From contig JAYKAV010002519.1 in NCBI GenBank assembly GCA_035582835.1, positions 248,001 to 312,000 of the forward strand: a stretch of 64,000 nucleotides of DNA, read 5' to 3'. Shown here piece by piece: positions 35,036 to 48,830 of this stretch. Numbering within the stretch: the stretch's first letter is position 1; each line of letters opens with the position of its first letter. Made by a program: the position numbers and the translations under genes. The notes below the pieces were generated by a model that was not told the DNA's origin, made no database searches, and worked only from the letters and a program-made list of their open reading frames with translations. The stretch comes from Phoebastria nigripes (taxonomy: Eukaryota; Chordata; Aves; Procellariiformes; Diomedeidae).

Positions 35036-38000
35036 ACTGGATTTAGTGATGATGACTAGATTGTTGTTGTCATTGGATACAAAAGACTATCTTCAAAAGT
35101 GGAAGAGTAAAGATCACAGCATGTGGGGCGTGTTCATCCACCTCTCTGGCAGCAATTTGATGTACCTTTCACTTATGCAGGAGTGCATGTCACAAAATAC
35201 TAGTGCCATTTCTCAGCTGTAGTTTGCACCAGGAACTGAACTTCTGTTGAACTGCTGGGCAAGCTGATTCAGTGTCCTGTCACTGATTTGCCTTTCACTG
35301 AAAAACATGTCTTTCTTTTCCAGAATCTATACCTCCATGGTGCTTGTGCCACTGGGATGATGGTGATTTTTTTTAAAGGTATGGGTTTGATGGGGATACC
35401 TGTTATCGGGAAAAATTAACATTGTTTCGGTACTTGAAAGCAGAAATGGAAAAATAAATGCAGGGTGAGAAAGAAGCAAAGTTTTCTGAGTAAAATAAAC
35501 CAGGCTCTCACCTATCACAGTGACTTGTTTATCCTAAAGAAACATAATGTGAAGGAAATTCAAGGTGGGGAAGGAAAGGGGGGAAATGCTACACACAGAG
35601 GAATAGAGTCACTGAACTGAGTGTTAGTTAAATAACAAAACCAATTGTTTTGAACTAAGCAGGATGCACCTCTCAAAAAATGAGAGAAAAGAACGGTTGC
35701 AACTTGACATCTACTGCTGCTGGTTCAGCCCTGCCACAGGTTCATTAATGCATTCAGAAACGTCTGTACTCAGACATAAAGGGGTCTTTTTTTCATGAGG
35801 AAAAAGGGACATTCTGTACCAGCTGAATGAAGCCCTACTTCACCTTGTGAACAGGTAGCATGTAGCAAACAAAAGAGATACTGAAAGATTCGAGATCATT
35901 AAAAGAATTATGAAAGACCTGTAAATGGCCAAAACATAAAGACTTCTTTCACTTAATGTGCCCTTTCTTTTCAAAAGAGGCAGTATCCTAGCTACTTGGT
36001 AATTAGTAATCGACATATCACGTTAGCTAGTCATAACTCCAGAGAATTTATTACCTCCAGCCTTTTAAAACATGAAAAGGATTAAGTCCTGTCAAGCCAC
36101 AAAAATTAAAGGAAAAAAAAAAAAAGTTTGAATCCAGAGCCAGATATTAAAGAATAATTTACAAAACGTTCTGTAAATCTTACTGATGGCACAGTTGAGA
36201 CAGGGAAAGGGATGGGACCATTCAGTTTGTTAGTCTGCATAATCCAATTTACCTGAAAGAGAAGCATAAAGGGTTCCCCACTATGTTTCAGCAGTGAGCT
36301 CCTGGGTTTGACATGTTGAAATCCAACTAATGGCTAGCTGAAAATAACGACTGCGCTGAAACATCCACATAAAGTCCTAGTCCAGAGAATAGCAACTGCA
36401 GGTGTTGTCCCCTGACCATGTGAGCTCCAGGCTGCAGGGAGTTTGCGTGTGCAGGTGGAGGAGGGAGCTGCCCGCCTTCCTTGCCATCTCTTCTCCGGCT
36501 TCATTCACTAAAGCAAAACTGGTGAATTTTCTTCCCTTTCTAGCAGCATGTCTGGAGAGGTAAAAAGTACTGCTGCGCTCCACCATCAACCACTGTTTCC
36601 TTGGATTGTTCGTTTTAGAAAAACTATGATGTCACCCCATAAAGGAATGGGAAAGAGTATTTTNTGTTTAAAAATCCTCACTGAATGCAGTTTTAAAAGC
36701 TTACATTAGCTTTGACATAGAAATTGATAAACGGCAATATAGCGGGCTAATAGATACAGCATTATGACTATTCTTTTACACCACTACTAGCGAGGGAAAA
36801 AAAAACACCACAAAAAATTTACTGTTTTATAAAAAGTTGTGAGAAGGAGAAAAGTCTGGTGAGACTCTGAAGAACTTAGATTATCAAAAGAAATATCTTT
36901 TTCTGGAAAAGTATAGACTAGCTATATGCATACATAAGGGAGAAATAGTCAAGGTCCTTTGCTAAGGCTGTTACACGGTTGCCAACAACCTGACAGTATA
37001 ATACAGCAGAAAATGCTGTAGCAGTGGTAGAGTTCACATACAGAAGCACTTCAGACTGGATTGAGAAGCTGTAATCAAAGCGATCTGGAATTCAGTAATT
37101 CTAACAAATAAACAAGAACCAAGGACCTAAACACACAGCTTACAAAATAACAGAGGAATAGCATTTCTAGACATTTTTAGAGATGAAGGGAAACATTGGT
37201 ATAACAATAAAGAATAATGTTGTAAGAGGATTATAGTGGGACACAAAGGTGAAATTCAGGCTCTGAATTAAATTCTTGTCTGTGAGATAATAAAGGAAGT
37301 CTACCCTTAAGCTTTAGTAGCTATCACCTTTTTTTGCCAGGTTAATTACATCCTCAACATAATGCTTAGATCTTTTCCGTATCTTTATTTTGCTGTATTT
37401 CTAGCATATATACATACTTCCTAACATATGTGTATGTTTATTAATATAAGCATATGTAAGTGCCAACTGAGTTCCAGATTTAGCTTTAGGAGATCACTTG
37501 CTGCAATACTTTGTACTGCTTTCACCTGAAAAATAGCCTCAAATACTGTTCCTGCTGGCTAATTTCAGTCTTTGGGTGAAAATATTTGGTACTCCAGTAC
37601 TACAGAGATCATAGGCAGAGTCACACTACATGAAACTTTCTTTATTAGGAAAAGCAATTGCAGATAACTAAGAAAGCCCTGTGTAATTAACATATAACAA
37701 TAAATTTTATCTACTTCCTCCAGCAACAAAGGAATCCCTCTTGCTTATCCTGCACAGAAACTGATTAAAACTGAGATTGCTCCAGACCTTAAGCCTTAAC
37801 AAAGACCTATCTAATATAAAAAAATAATTTAATATCATCATTATTTGCTAATATATCTGCAGAGGTCATACTCATTTTACATATTATGGCTGTGCAAATT
37901 GTTTTTGAGTCGTTTTGCTATGCAATTCCAATTAGAAGATTGCTAGTTTATAAACGAATCAGGGTGTCAAGTTAGCCTGTCACACTGATTATAAGTAAAG

Positions 38001-41000
38001 TATAGAAGACAAATTGGTTAAGCATTAGTTATAAAAGCAGAGCAGCATACAAGGTACAAGATCGGACAGCAGAATATGACACAAATGTAATGATCAGGGC
38101 CACAGGACTGCATGTGGAAAGGAAGAGCAATGATTAGCAGAAACTGGAGGAATAACGTGACTAAAACACAGCATAAACTGAGGGAATAACATGGATAACA
38201 TACAACAAACTCACGTCTCTCTTATTGGCAGCAAGTTCTTAATCTTTGAAAAAAAAAAAAAAGAAAATTGTTAGTTTACTAAAATCAATTTGCAAGCCAG
38301 CCTTGGGGAAATGTGCACATGCCATTAGAGAAGATTTACTTTTGCAAGATATATCAGATCCTGGCAACCACATTAGTTATTAAGATAACACATGAAGTTA
38401 TTTACACAACACTTTCTCTAGAGAAAGTGAGAGTGCATACTTAATGCAGGTAACAGACAGCAAAAATAAAATGAGCTTTTCCTAGCAGATGCAAAATTTG
38501 GTGTGAACTTTATATCTAGTTCCGGGCAACAATCCAAGTGAGAGCAAAGTTGAAGCTCCCGTTACCTCCATTCCAGAACAGGGGAGCAATATCAGCTTAA
38601 GTTGCATAAGGCTGCAACTAATTGTAATTGGGTCTGTCAGTTGGAAAGCTTGCTGGGAATGTTTTGACAGAAGGCCCTTTTTGTAAAATAAACAAATAAA
38701 TAAAATAAAACAAAATACCCACTGACCAATTTGGACAGAAACGTTATGGGAAAAGGTCAGCTATTAGAATTAATCTCTTTGCAAAAGTGTTTTGGTGTTA
38801 CTTTCAAGAAAATCACATCTTTAAAAACCTAGATTTTAAAAACATGAATAAGGTTTAAAAAAAATTTAAGAAAGGCCTTTGGAAAGTGAAATACTGCTTT
38901 AAGTGATCCAAAATACATTTACTTCCATCCTGCAAGGTACAGCATCAAGATTTTTATTTCCCTTTGGGAATGGAGGAAAAGAGCTCCAAAAATCTATCCC
39001 AGGACAGCTTTTTACAGCAGTTCTGGCTTAGATGTAACCTCAACTAGGTCAGTGAGCTTACCACAATTTTAAATAAGCTGCATCTAGAACTTTGATATCC
39101 CTTATAAAGTTTATAGAAGGTATTCAGCATTGTTTTAACTCTTTTGTGCAAGGAAGCTCTCTCTGTAGCCTTTTCCCCCACTCTAGTACTAGTATTCATG
39201 CTTTTGTTAAAAAGGAACACTCCCAGAGAAACTATGAGCACCACAACCGTATAGGTGTAATTTCTGAGCTTTTTCTGCCCTGACAGCTCCTGATCATCAC
39301 AAGCCACACAATATCTAGAAAAATAATTGCTCAACAGACTGAACAAATACTTTTTAAAAATACCTTAGGTCTTCAGAACATGAAAAAGACTTTTAAAACA
39401 AACAGCTCCATTCTATATACCTCTCCTTACGCACAACATAACTGTTAAGAGGTCTAACCACTCCTTAGCCAGCAGTTACTTAAAACAGCATTTTCCTCAT
39501 CTGAGCTCCTAAGTATCCCTACCTGCATGTTTAATACACTAAACAAAGTCTCTACTCTCATTTTCATAGTCCCATTCCAATCAGAGGGACTGCTTGGGGG
39601 CTCCCAGGTGCATCCTATAAAAGAAACAACATATAACTGCTTCGAATTTAATGGAAGCTTTTTTTTGACAAGCACAGCAAAAATCTGCTTTAAAGCAAGA
39701 GGCAAGAAATTCTCTCTTTTTTCCTATGTTACTAGTAATTCTGACTTCTCCAGTTGTGAANCGTTGTTCTTGAATCTATATCATTTCTTTAACAGTACAT
39801 TAAAGATAGATACAGGTCTCTCCTGCATCTCCCTTTGCTTTATGGGGAACACATAGATGCTTGAAAGCTCCCTTAACAGGGTAATTATTGCCTGGTGTAA
39901 TTTACTGGCTAGTATAATGCTCTGAGAGGCATTAGAAAAAGAAGGAACTCATAGCAGCTGAGACTAGGCAATATGTGCCTTTAAATGACACTGAGTGGAT
40001 TATCTGTGGTAGAAGAGAGAAAATAAACATACAAGTTTCAGGCAAGATTTGTCAAACATCTATATAAAACAAAGTTTTGGTTTTGCTTTATTCTCCATTT
40101 TGTGTGCTATTTCCCTGTTGATGCACTGTATTGTAGAAGCATCCTGGCTGTGACAAGATCAGTATAACTTTCAGGAGAAAGAGTGTAGGAAAACTTTTAA
40201 TGAGAGAGCAGAGAGGGGCTCTTGTTTCTGAATGTCCCTCAACAACCAGTGCCTGTGCAAGAGTCATTTCACTGGCTCTACATAAACCCAGCTAAAGAGA
40301 CTGGAGACTTTCAAATAAGGTGTGGGTTTGTGCACATCAGAGAGTAGATGCTCTCTGTGAGCTATCTAGTGGGCTATGAGAGAAAACTCTGAAGGGGAGG
40401 GATGAGGCAGAAACTTTCATTGTCAGAAAAATCAGCCTCTACCTTACACTGTTAAAAGAGGTGAGATCCACCTCAGGGTAGAAGTCAAGGCTGCATCCTT
40501 TCAAGGACTTATGGACATGTAGTGCTTTTAAAAGCAGAAATGACTATAATTCAGAAACTTCCTTTATACGTCTTGCCTCCTGTTAGCCTATTGTGGTGCT
40601 AGGCTGGGTCAATTAGGAAGCTCAAAACAGCTGCAGTGGGACTCCTGAAGTGATGTATGGGGAATTGGGAGCTCAGTAAGCTGAAGCATCAGATCCAAGG
40701 TTTATGATGACCACTGAGTCTTGTANCCCCCGAAAGGAGAAGAGGTGCAGGGACTGAAACCTAAAATGAGTCTGACAGGCTCAGAAATTAGTATTGATCC
40801 TGATATCCAGCTAGCTTATGAGCATGTAGGCTTTGCAGTTGGCTGTACTCCTTCTGTAAAGTGGTACAAAGGTGCTTGAGAGAGCAGAGACATATATTGG
40901 TCCTATATGGTAAGCCCACCTGGCCCAGCACTAGTTTGGGCTGTAAGGCCTAAGTATTGAGGGAATAAAACCAAACTTATCAGCAGGGCTTGTTCTCTCA

Positions 41001-44000
41001 CATAAACTTCATACTGCCAAACTGCATCTGGACTTACCTGATTTATGCCTTGTCAGCTTGGGTCTCTTTGTACTTCCCGGGATTCCCAGTCCTGCAGTTA
41101 GCGCTGGGATAAGAAAGAAGCCATGTCTATAGGAGTAATATTTGTGGAGATGAGATGCTAAAAGGCATTGCATCAATAAGGTTCTGGCCTAAGATTCATT
41201 AGCTCCAGCAAATTGCTTGACACAGCTCAGAACTACATTACGTTACCAAATGATGGTGCCAGAGTGCTGTGCCCAGGTAAGGGATGATGCACTAGTCAGA
41301 GATGTGCCATGTTGCAGGAAGAGCATAGTTATTTATGTGAGCTAACACACAGAGGTGAAATCACTTTTGAAATCAGTGCAAAATCTTTCTTCCTGCTGAG
41401 CTCAATTTTGGAATCTAGTGCGTTCATTAAACATAAAAATTGTGCAGCCCTCCTATCTGGGCACCGTGCTGTAAGATTTCATCTGAAATGACCTCCAGCT
41501 CAGAGAAGGCCTGCAATTTCACCTCCGACAAATTAATCCTACAAAAACCCAGTATGATACATGAATCATGTAAAATCTTTCTGTAGTATTTTTAAGGCCT
41601 AGGGGGACACCCGTTCAGAGGATGAAAAAAATAACCTGATATTTGCAGCCAGGGTTTATTGAATATAGTTTTTAAAGAGGTTGCATTTATCAAACACTGT
41701 TGAATGGATACATGTTGTCTGGCATTTTCCAAAGAATTTCTAGTTGCCTATAGGTTTGTGGTCCAGATCTTGAGTCCTGTCCAAAAAGCAGGGAGAAAGA
41801 TGGAGAACTGGTCTTTTGAAGACTTCTCCAAAGAATCCTTGGAGAAAAGCCCAAAAGGTAGCTTCACAATGATATCTTCAGGAAGTGCATGCTTAACCAG
41901 GGGAAATATTGGTGATCTAAATAGCTGTATTCCCTGGTGTTTCTTTGGGTGTAACAGAGGCTACCCCAGCAGGGATTTGGCATGCTGCTTTACACAAGCT
42001 TTATAACATCCCCAAACAAAGTGCTGCTCAACAAGGGCAGATGTCTAGCTTTGTATTTTAACAGATGATCAATCAAAAATGTAGGGCAGCCACACTTATN
42101 ATGAGAGACTTTTAAAAGTCTTGGATATTCTTCAGATATGCTATAATCCTTCAGATACAGTGAAGTCCTGCCCACAGGAATCACAGCAGTAGCTATACAT
42201 AAAGAATTTGGAAGAGCAGATATATATTTGGAGGGGGAAGAAAAAAAAAGGAATTCTGCTGCAGGTTCAGTACTGTTATACTTGAACCCCAGTTACCTCA
42301 CTTCCCAGGGCATGTTAAGGATGACTAGAATTTTATCCAAAGCCTCAAGCTGAGACACTTAGTATCTGACTGTTGGGGACAGCTAAGGACGTGGACTGAT
42401 GAATGCTGATCCGTTTACAGACAATCATTTACCTGGATGAGTAATCTGATGATGAATAACGAATAAGGAGCACATTTGGGGAAACTGTCTTCCTCTTTGA
42501 AAGAGTTTGAAAACAAGGCAATAAAAAGCAGATTTTCTGGAGTGCAATGTCTGTTCTGCAGCTTGTCCAGCTCTCAACCAGCCTCTCCGACAATTCAGCT
42601 TCAGGAATCAGTTCCAGGTTAGTCATAAGGTTGTCAGGAGAAACCTCCATTATGAATGATTTGTTTAATTTTTTTCTCTACTGATAAACTGAAGAGGGCT
42701 AATGCATCAGGCCTGAGCCCTTCCCTGTGATTGTTCAAACTATTATTGTAATCCTAGGCATGGTTTTGAATCGTGTTGACTAGGACTTGCCCAGGCAAAA
42801 CCCAGGCATGGTTTGGAGGTTAGTGTAAACCAAGAACCTTTCCCATTACACAGCTTAGGTATAGTCACCCTATATAGGGGGACAAGCAAGTGTAACTGCA
42901 GAGATGTAGCTGTGATGTAACAGTGGACCTCAGTGCCACAAAACAGTTCTTGGCCCGTTTGATATGAGTTTAAATAAAGCATAAATTAATGTATATAGCA
43001 GTAATCTGCAAAATTCCCTGAGATGCCCGTCTTGCTTTCCTGTGCAGAAATAGAGCTTGTGCTAACACAAAGCCGAAAGTCACTTAGACAAACTTAATTT
43101 TCATCAAAGCTATAAGAAGGTTTGTGAAAAATGCACAATTGAGGGTCAGGAACCTTTTCCGTAATCCCTGTGCTCGACTGGGTGTATCAGCCCACCAGTA
43201 GTATAAAGTGTTGGGTCTCCTCCCAAAGCANAGATCTGGAGATATATTTTCCTTTAATCCCAAAGGAGACACTTAGAGAGTTGTAAAGGAAATCAGATAG
43301 CAGTTAGGAAAAATAATGCTTCAGCCACACTACTCTGCCTGAGACAGTTCATTAATTTTTCCCAGGCTGCTTTCTCAAGGAGAAAGATCATAGACTTACA
43401 CCTTCACAAGAAAAGCTGAGATTCTCCTTTGCCACTTTCATCCTTTGAATGAGTAAACCGTGAGTTTCAAAAACTGATTTTGACCATGGAAAATATGAAC
43501 AGTTTTAAGAATAATCAAGTTCTCTTTAGTCTGGCTCAGCCATAATCAACTGATGTCAGACTGCTTCTCTGAATAGCTCAGAATATAATTAGGACAGGAA
43601 TAACTACATACTTACTACCTGTCAGCAAATTCTGACTTCTTCATAGTGAGCTTTGTATTTAGATTTTATATATAGATCTTATTGTTTCCTATATGTCAAA
43701 TAAGTCTCTCTATGTATTTAAAGAAGCAGCCTATTTCACATTTATGATAAACTGCTTCACAGCAAGCCACATCAAACTGCTGCAGGATGTCACTTTATTA
43801 ATATTATTTAATAAGATTAACATACTTGATACTTAGACCCTTGACTTATTTGAGGGATGTCTATACGAGTACAGAAATACACTGGTCCCTGCCATGTTTT
43901 TTGTTAAATTGAGAAGACAAGCATGGGCATTGGAGTAGTCCTCAAACAGTTTCACTTCTTGAAATCTCTCAGATTTCTTTGAGAAATCTCCTAGGATGAG

Positions 44001-47000
44001 AACTTTTTATTTTTCTCCAAGCTTGAACATCTTTGCATTGTGAAAGGCCAAGAATCTTGACGAAATTCACAAAAATTGTGATGCAGTCCTTTTTTCAAGC
44101 TACTTGTTTTTATAAGTGACTGAAGGGACAATACTAAAATAATAAAATAATATCCAAATAAGAATGAAAATGCATTACCTCTAATGATTTAAATTTCATT
44201 TCTACTAATTTTATTTGTACAGGAAGAGTCGCATCAGCTTTGATAGTATATTCGGGCTAAGGTATAGCTTCATTTTGCAAATCTGGAATCTCTCCATCAT
44301 TACCAGTGAAGTCTAGCATCATTTTAGCATGTAATATGGTTTAATAGTCTGGGGGTCCAGTTTTAGAGAAAATAGTGCTAAATTATTATCTGTGTTGTGA
44401 CTTTGGCTCTGTTTTAGAGGGGGGTTACTATACCTATTAATAATCTAAACTAGCATTAAATCAGACATTTTTTTACTGTGATCACTGATCAGTCCTCTGA
44501 AAAAGATCCTCAACAGTCAAATACCCAATGCGCAAGGGACAATTTTTCATGAGATTAGGGTCCAATTGTATGCAAGCAAAAAGGCTTTAGTCCTAAGTGT
44601 CTGATTGAACTATTGTGTGCTGGATAATGCTCCCTGACAACCTGCTGAATTTATGCCAGGTAGTTCACGCTTTCTTCTCATTAGCTGTGGCATCTTTTTC
44701 AAGTGTTGTAAATTACAGAATGTTTTAAAGAAATGGGAATGGCAGAAGGAATCAGTCAAATACTTAGGTATGGAGAACTCATCACCCGAATCTGGCCACT
44801 TTCAATGATTTGGGGCATAGCAGTGATAAATACCAACAGAAATCCAGTGCCATTTTTCCTGAACATGAGAGAAATGAATCATGCAATATGGCCTCACAAA
44901 TGCATATGTGCATGTGAGTATGTGCGTAAGGGAGCTGGAGAAAATAATTAAGGTGTTGACTGATGATGATTTAAAAACAGAATTTTCTTTAATTTTTTCA
45001 CACAATAAGTCTCTTGAACATCTTAATGATATATCAACTTGAAACTGCTACAAATTCTCTTCATTGATTACAATTAGCACAACTCAAATTTTTAAAGTTA
45101 CAACTTAATAACAATGTATCTGATTGCTATTTTTTTCTGTTTCCAACATATAGTGATAAAAAGCTTCCAGAAAGGCCTTGAAAGAGTAGTTCAGTGGTAG
45201 CAGAGGGCAAGGACTGGAGACTACCTAAACCGGATAAGCTCAAATTATATTCATACTATATAATGTAACAGAAATGGTCAGTAAATCAAATTTCAGTCCT
45301 CTGAATATCATCCATATTCAAATAATTTCTTCCAACTCGGATGACATCAAGACATCCTAAACAGATCCATATTCATAGTGCTGAAAATCCATTTTGGTTT
45401 AGAATTATGTCTGGCTTTTGGCTTTGCTAATATTTTTAGCTGACTGGTTTGGAAACACGACCTCTGGCTACCCAACATTTTCTGTTGCAAAGCTACCAAA
45501 CCTTGAAGTACAGCAGTCAAATTCACCAGGCACTGGTGGACAATCTCATTGTAAAGGAAAAATGAGAAAATTTTAGCCAGTGGCAGTAGGTTTCCTTCTA
45601 GTCTCCAAAGTACTAAGCTCACTGACCTGTTCCAGTCCTCTGAGCTCAAGGTACAGTAATTTTGTGTCAAATATGTTGTCTGCTACCATCTGGAAATCAA
45701 ATCTGAACAGAAAAACAACTTCACCACTTTTCCAGGATTTCTGAATAGCTCAGAGAAGTGACAAGTGTGCATGAACAGTCAAGGTGTGCAGGACTTGTGG
45801 CCAAGGCACAGACTGACTCAACTGCATGCAGACAATGAGAAGGATGCTTGCAGAACAGATCAGAGGACTGTGCACGTCCTCCCCATCAGAGCTGCAGATG
45901 CAGAGCAGCAGCTGTGTGCCCTGGACACACTGAACACCCCACTTGTGTTACAGGGCACATTCCCCAGCTGAGATTTGCCAGCAAAGAAAAGGGGAAGAGG
46001 AGCAAAGGAACCTGATGAGATAGCTCACTTGGGAATCAAGAAGACATGATCCAGGTAGGCAAGCTGTATGGAGAAACAGAAAGATTTCTGGCATATCCCC
46101 AGTGCTAGCCCAGTTTAGCCACACTTCAGCATCTGTGCTTTCACAAGATGGTTAAAAGTGAGCTTTTTCCACAGAAAGTTTCTGTTCTGGAACTTTTACA
46201 GGAAAACCATGTTCTGTCCAGGTGGAAGTGATAGCACCTCTCTGATTGCTCCCTATCTGCTGCTCCTCGCTCAGCTGGTGTTAGAATTTGCCTGTTATGG
46301 TATGCCTCCTGAAAGATATTTAGTGACAAGAGAACAGGCAATAGAACAAACACAGACCTGCCAAATTTAAGTATTCATTCTGATGTACACATGATGATGT
46401 ACACTGTTTTGTCTCTCAGCCTCATCCCATTTCCATTCACCTTTGTAGGACTTNTATCTCACACGTTTGCTCTGCAGTGGCTTCTTTCTTCTTCCACAAC
46501 TCTGCACTAGATGGATGAAGGAGTAGAAGCGGACAGGGCATGAAAGTGTATTCTCCACCCTCAGCCTACTGTCTTGGCAATCAGTCCATGTACATATGGG
46601 CAAATCCCTGACTTAACTTGTTGTACTTGACATATGACCCTGTCCCACTCTCGCACAAGGGCTGAGAGTCTTGTGAAAGTGGGTTTCCAGACTTTTGAGA
46701 GTTCTTCAACTTTGGAAAAGTATTTACTCCAAAATTGTTTAATGTTTTACTATATGCTACAATGATTTAGTAATATTTAGTATGAACAGTAGTCTGATAG
46801 AAGTCTGAATAAATAACAGCAACTCCATTATGTTTTATCAGTCAATCCTGTAATCTGATCAAAATAGATATCAAATTAATTAAATAGAATCATCCTTCCA
46901 TAAGCTCATATTGATTACTGCTAGTTCTATTACCAGACTTAATTTAATATGATGTTTTATTTTTTATTGCTTTCAAATGGCAATTTTGTTTCAAATTTAT

Positions 47001-48247
47001 TCAGACTTTCCAAAGATACATGTATGTACCATACATGTACAGAAATCATTCTTGCACATGAGCACTTTGTGCATGTGGGAAAAACCGTGAGGAAAACCTT
47101 TGTTGTTTTTTTTTTCTTAGGCAACTCTTAATACCAGAAACACCATGTACTTAAGTGGAGGCAGGGCCCATTTCTAGAATTCCCAGACTAATTCAATCCA
47201 GCACTTTAGCAGATAAATGGAATCAAATGATGAACTGAACAGATCTGCTTAAACATGTGCTTAAATGCTGTGCTGTATTGGATATTCAGCTTCCAGCTTC
47301 TTAAAACTTCCCAGAATTAAACCCCATGTTTTCCACTTATAAGTACAGGATAAAATATCAGATTATTTTCACAAGTAAGGACAAACCTGCTTTTCAAGTC
47401 AATAGGCCAAATTCTGATTGCTGGTATATCTCAGAGAGCCCACAGTCACTCCTAAGACATCTTGTTTTGCACGAGTGGGAATGAGAGCCCAGACTAGCCC
47501 AGGAGAAGCCATCTGTACTTACATAGGAGCAGAACTCATGTTTTTTTCTTTGAAATGATGAAAAGCAATGTCAGAAAGTGAGTACATGAGACCGAGAAGA
47601 TCAAATCAAGTCTTAATGTTTCTCAATTATGAGCTAAACAGGAAGAAGTTAATCTTGGAGGGAATGCTTCATTTTTAATACCCATTAAAATTCAAAGAGA
47701 AATATAATGTTGAGATACTTAAATATGCTGTGGGTTTTTTTGGCTTTTCTAAAGATGTCCATTGATTTTCTGTAGCTATACATGCATCTCATGGATAATT
47801 CTTAAATAAAAATGTTTACTCTAGGTCTTCAGCAGTCTTAAGTATAATTTTAAAGTGGTATGTAGAAGTTAGCTGAAGAAACTAGGTGAAGAACAGCATT
47901 GAAATGCTTGAATCTTTAAGGTTCAACTAACCATAGAAATGTTGCTAAAGCCAACATATTCAGCCTCAGGAATTGTATGGGATGGAATGAATAAATATCT
48001 CAATGCCTCTACAGCTACTAATAAAAACCCAAAGAAATATTTGCAATGCATTCATATCACGAATGTAACTTTGTCTATGCAGTGTACCTCTCCTTATTTC
48101 CATCTGCCCTTACTATAATTCTTCCCTTCTAATAAAGAAGAAAATCACTTTGAGTCTGGTTGAAATAAATATTTATTTTTGAAATCTAAAATAAAAAGGG
48201 TTGTTAACTTTAAAAGATCAATATTAAGGCTTCTAAAGACCACAGCT
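35036..48247. other. 13 kb of unique sequence, no gene seen
   Basis: The longest frames are 107 codons (45670 minus), 109 codons (39527 plus) and 100 codons (39346 minus and 41704 plus), all without domains or signs of coding. GC-richer pockets occur at about 36390-36510, 40200-40400 and 45760-46000, with no recognisable gene content. A possible conserved element lies at about 38510-38690. A-rich tracts occur near 36111, 38250 and 38690. No repeat family was recognised across the rest. Confidence 0.6.
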
Positions 48248-48830
48248 GAGGTCAAGGGAGGTGATTCTTCCCCTCTGTGCGGCACTGGTGAGGCACATCT
48301 GTAGCGCTGGGTCCAGCCCTGGGCTCCCCAGTGCAAGAGAGACATGGAAATACTGGAGCAGGTCCAGCAAAGAGCCACAAAGATGATTTTGGGACTGGAG
48401 CATCTGACGTAGGAGGAGAGACTGCGAGAGTGGGCCCTGTTCAGCCTGGAGAAGAGAAGGCTCAGGGGGATCTTGTCAATATTTAAAAATACCTGATAGA
48501 GGGCAGTAAAGAAGATGGAGTCAGACTTCTCTCACTGGTGACCACTGACAGGACAAAAGACAACGAGCACAGACTGAAATACAGGAAATTCCACTTGATA
48601 TAAGAAAAAAACTTCTTTTTTTTAATTTTTTTTTNATTTTTTACTGTAATAGATGTCAAGCACAGGGGTTGCCCAGAGAGTTTGTGGAGTCTCTATCCTC
48701 AGAGATATTCAAAGCCTGACTGGACATGGCCCTTAGCAACCGGCTCTAGTTGATCCTGCTTGGAACAGGGGGTTGGACTAGATCACCCTCAGAGGCCCCC
48801 CCCAACCCCAGTCATTCTGTGATTCTGTGA
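48248..48830 (+). mobile_element. CR1 LINE 3' region (ORF2 C-terminus and 3' UTR)
   Basis: It opens with 'gaggtcaagggaggtgattc' and contains 'ggtccagcaaagagccacaa', 'ctgttcagcctggagaagag', 'ggttgcccagagag' and 'ggggttggactagatcaccc'. It closes with ATTCTGTGATTCTGTGA, the CR1 terminal repeat. This covers the last part of the reverse transcriptase ORF and the complete 3' UTR; everything upstream is lost by 5' truncation. Frames are broken. A T-rich stretch with an N at 48605-48643 replaces part of the expected sequence. By divergence it is intermediate between the fossil copies and the 34.9 kb copy. Confidence 0.93.

Noticed and set aside
35300..35365. Acceptor-like 'tctttcttttccag' at about 35323 with a GT 39 bases later
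   Set aside because: The donor (ATG|GTGATT) is weak and the peptide is not recognisable.
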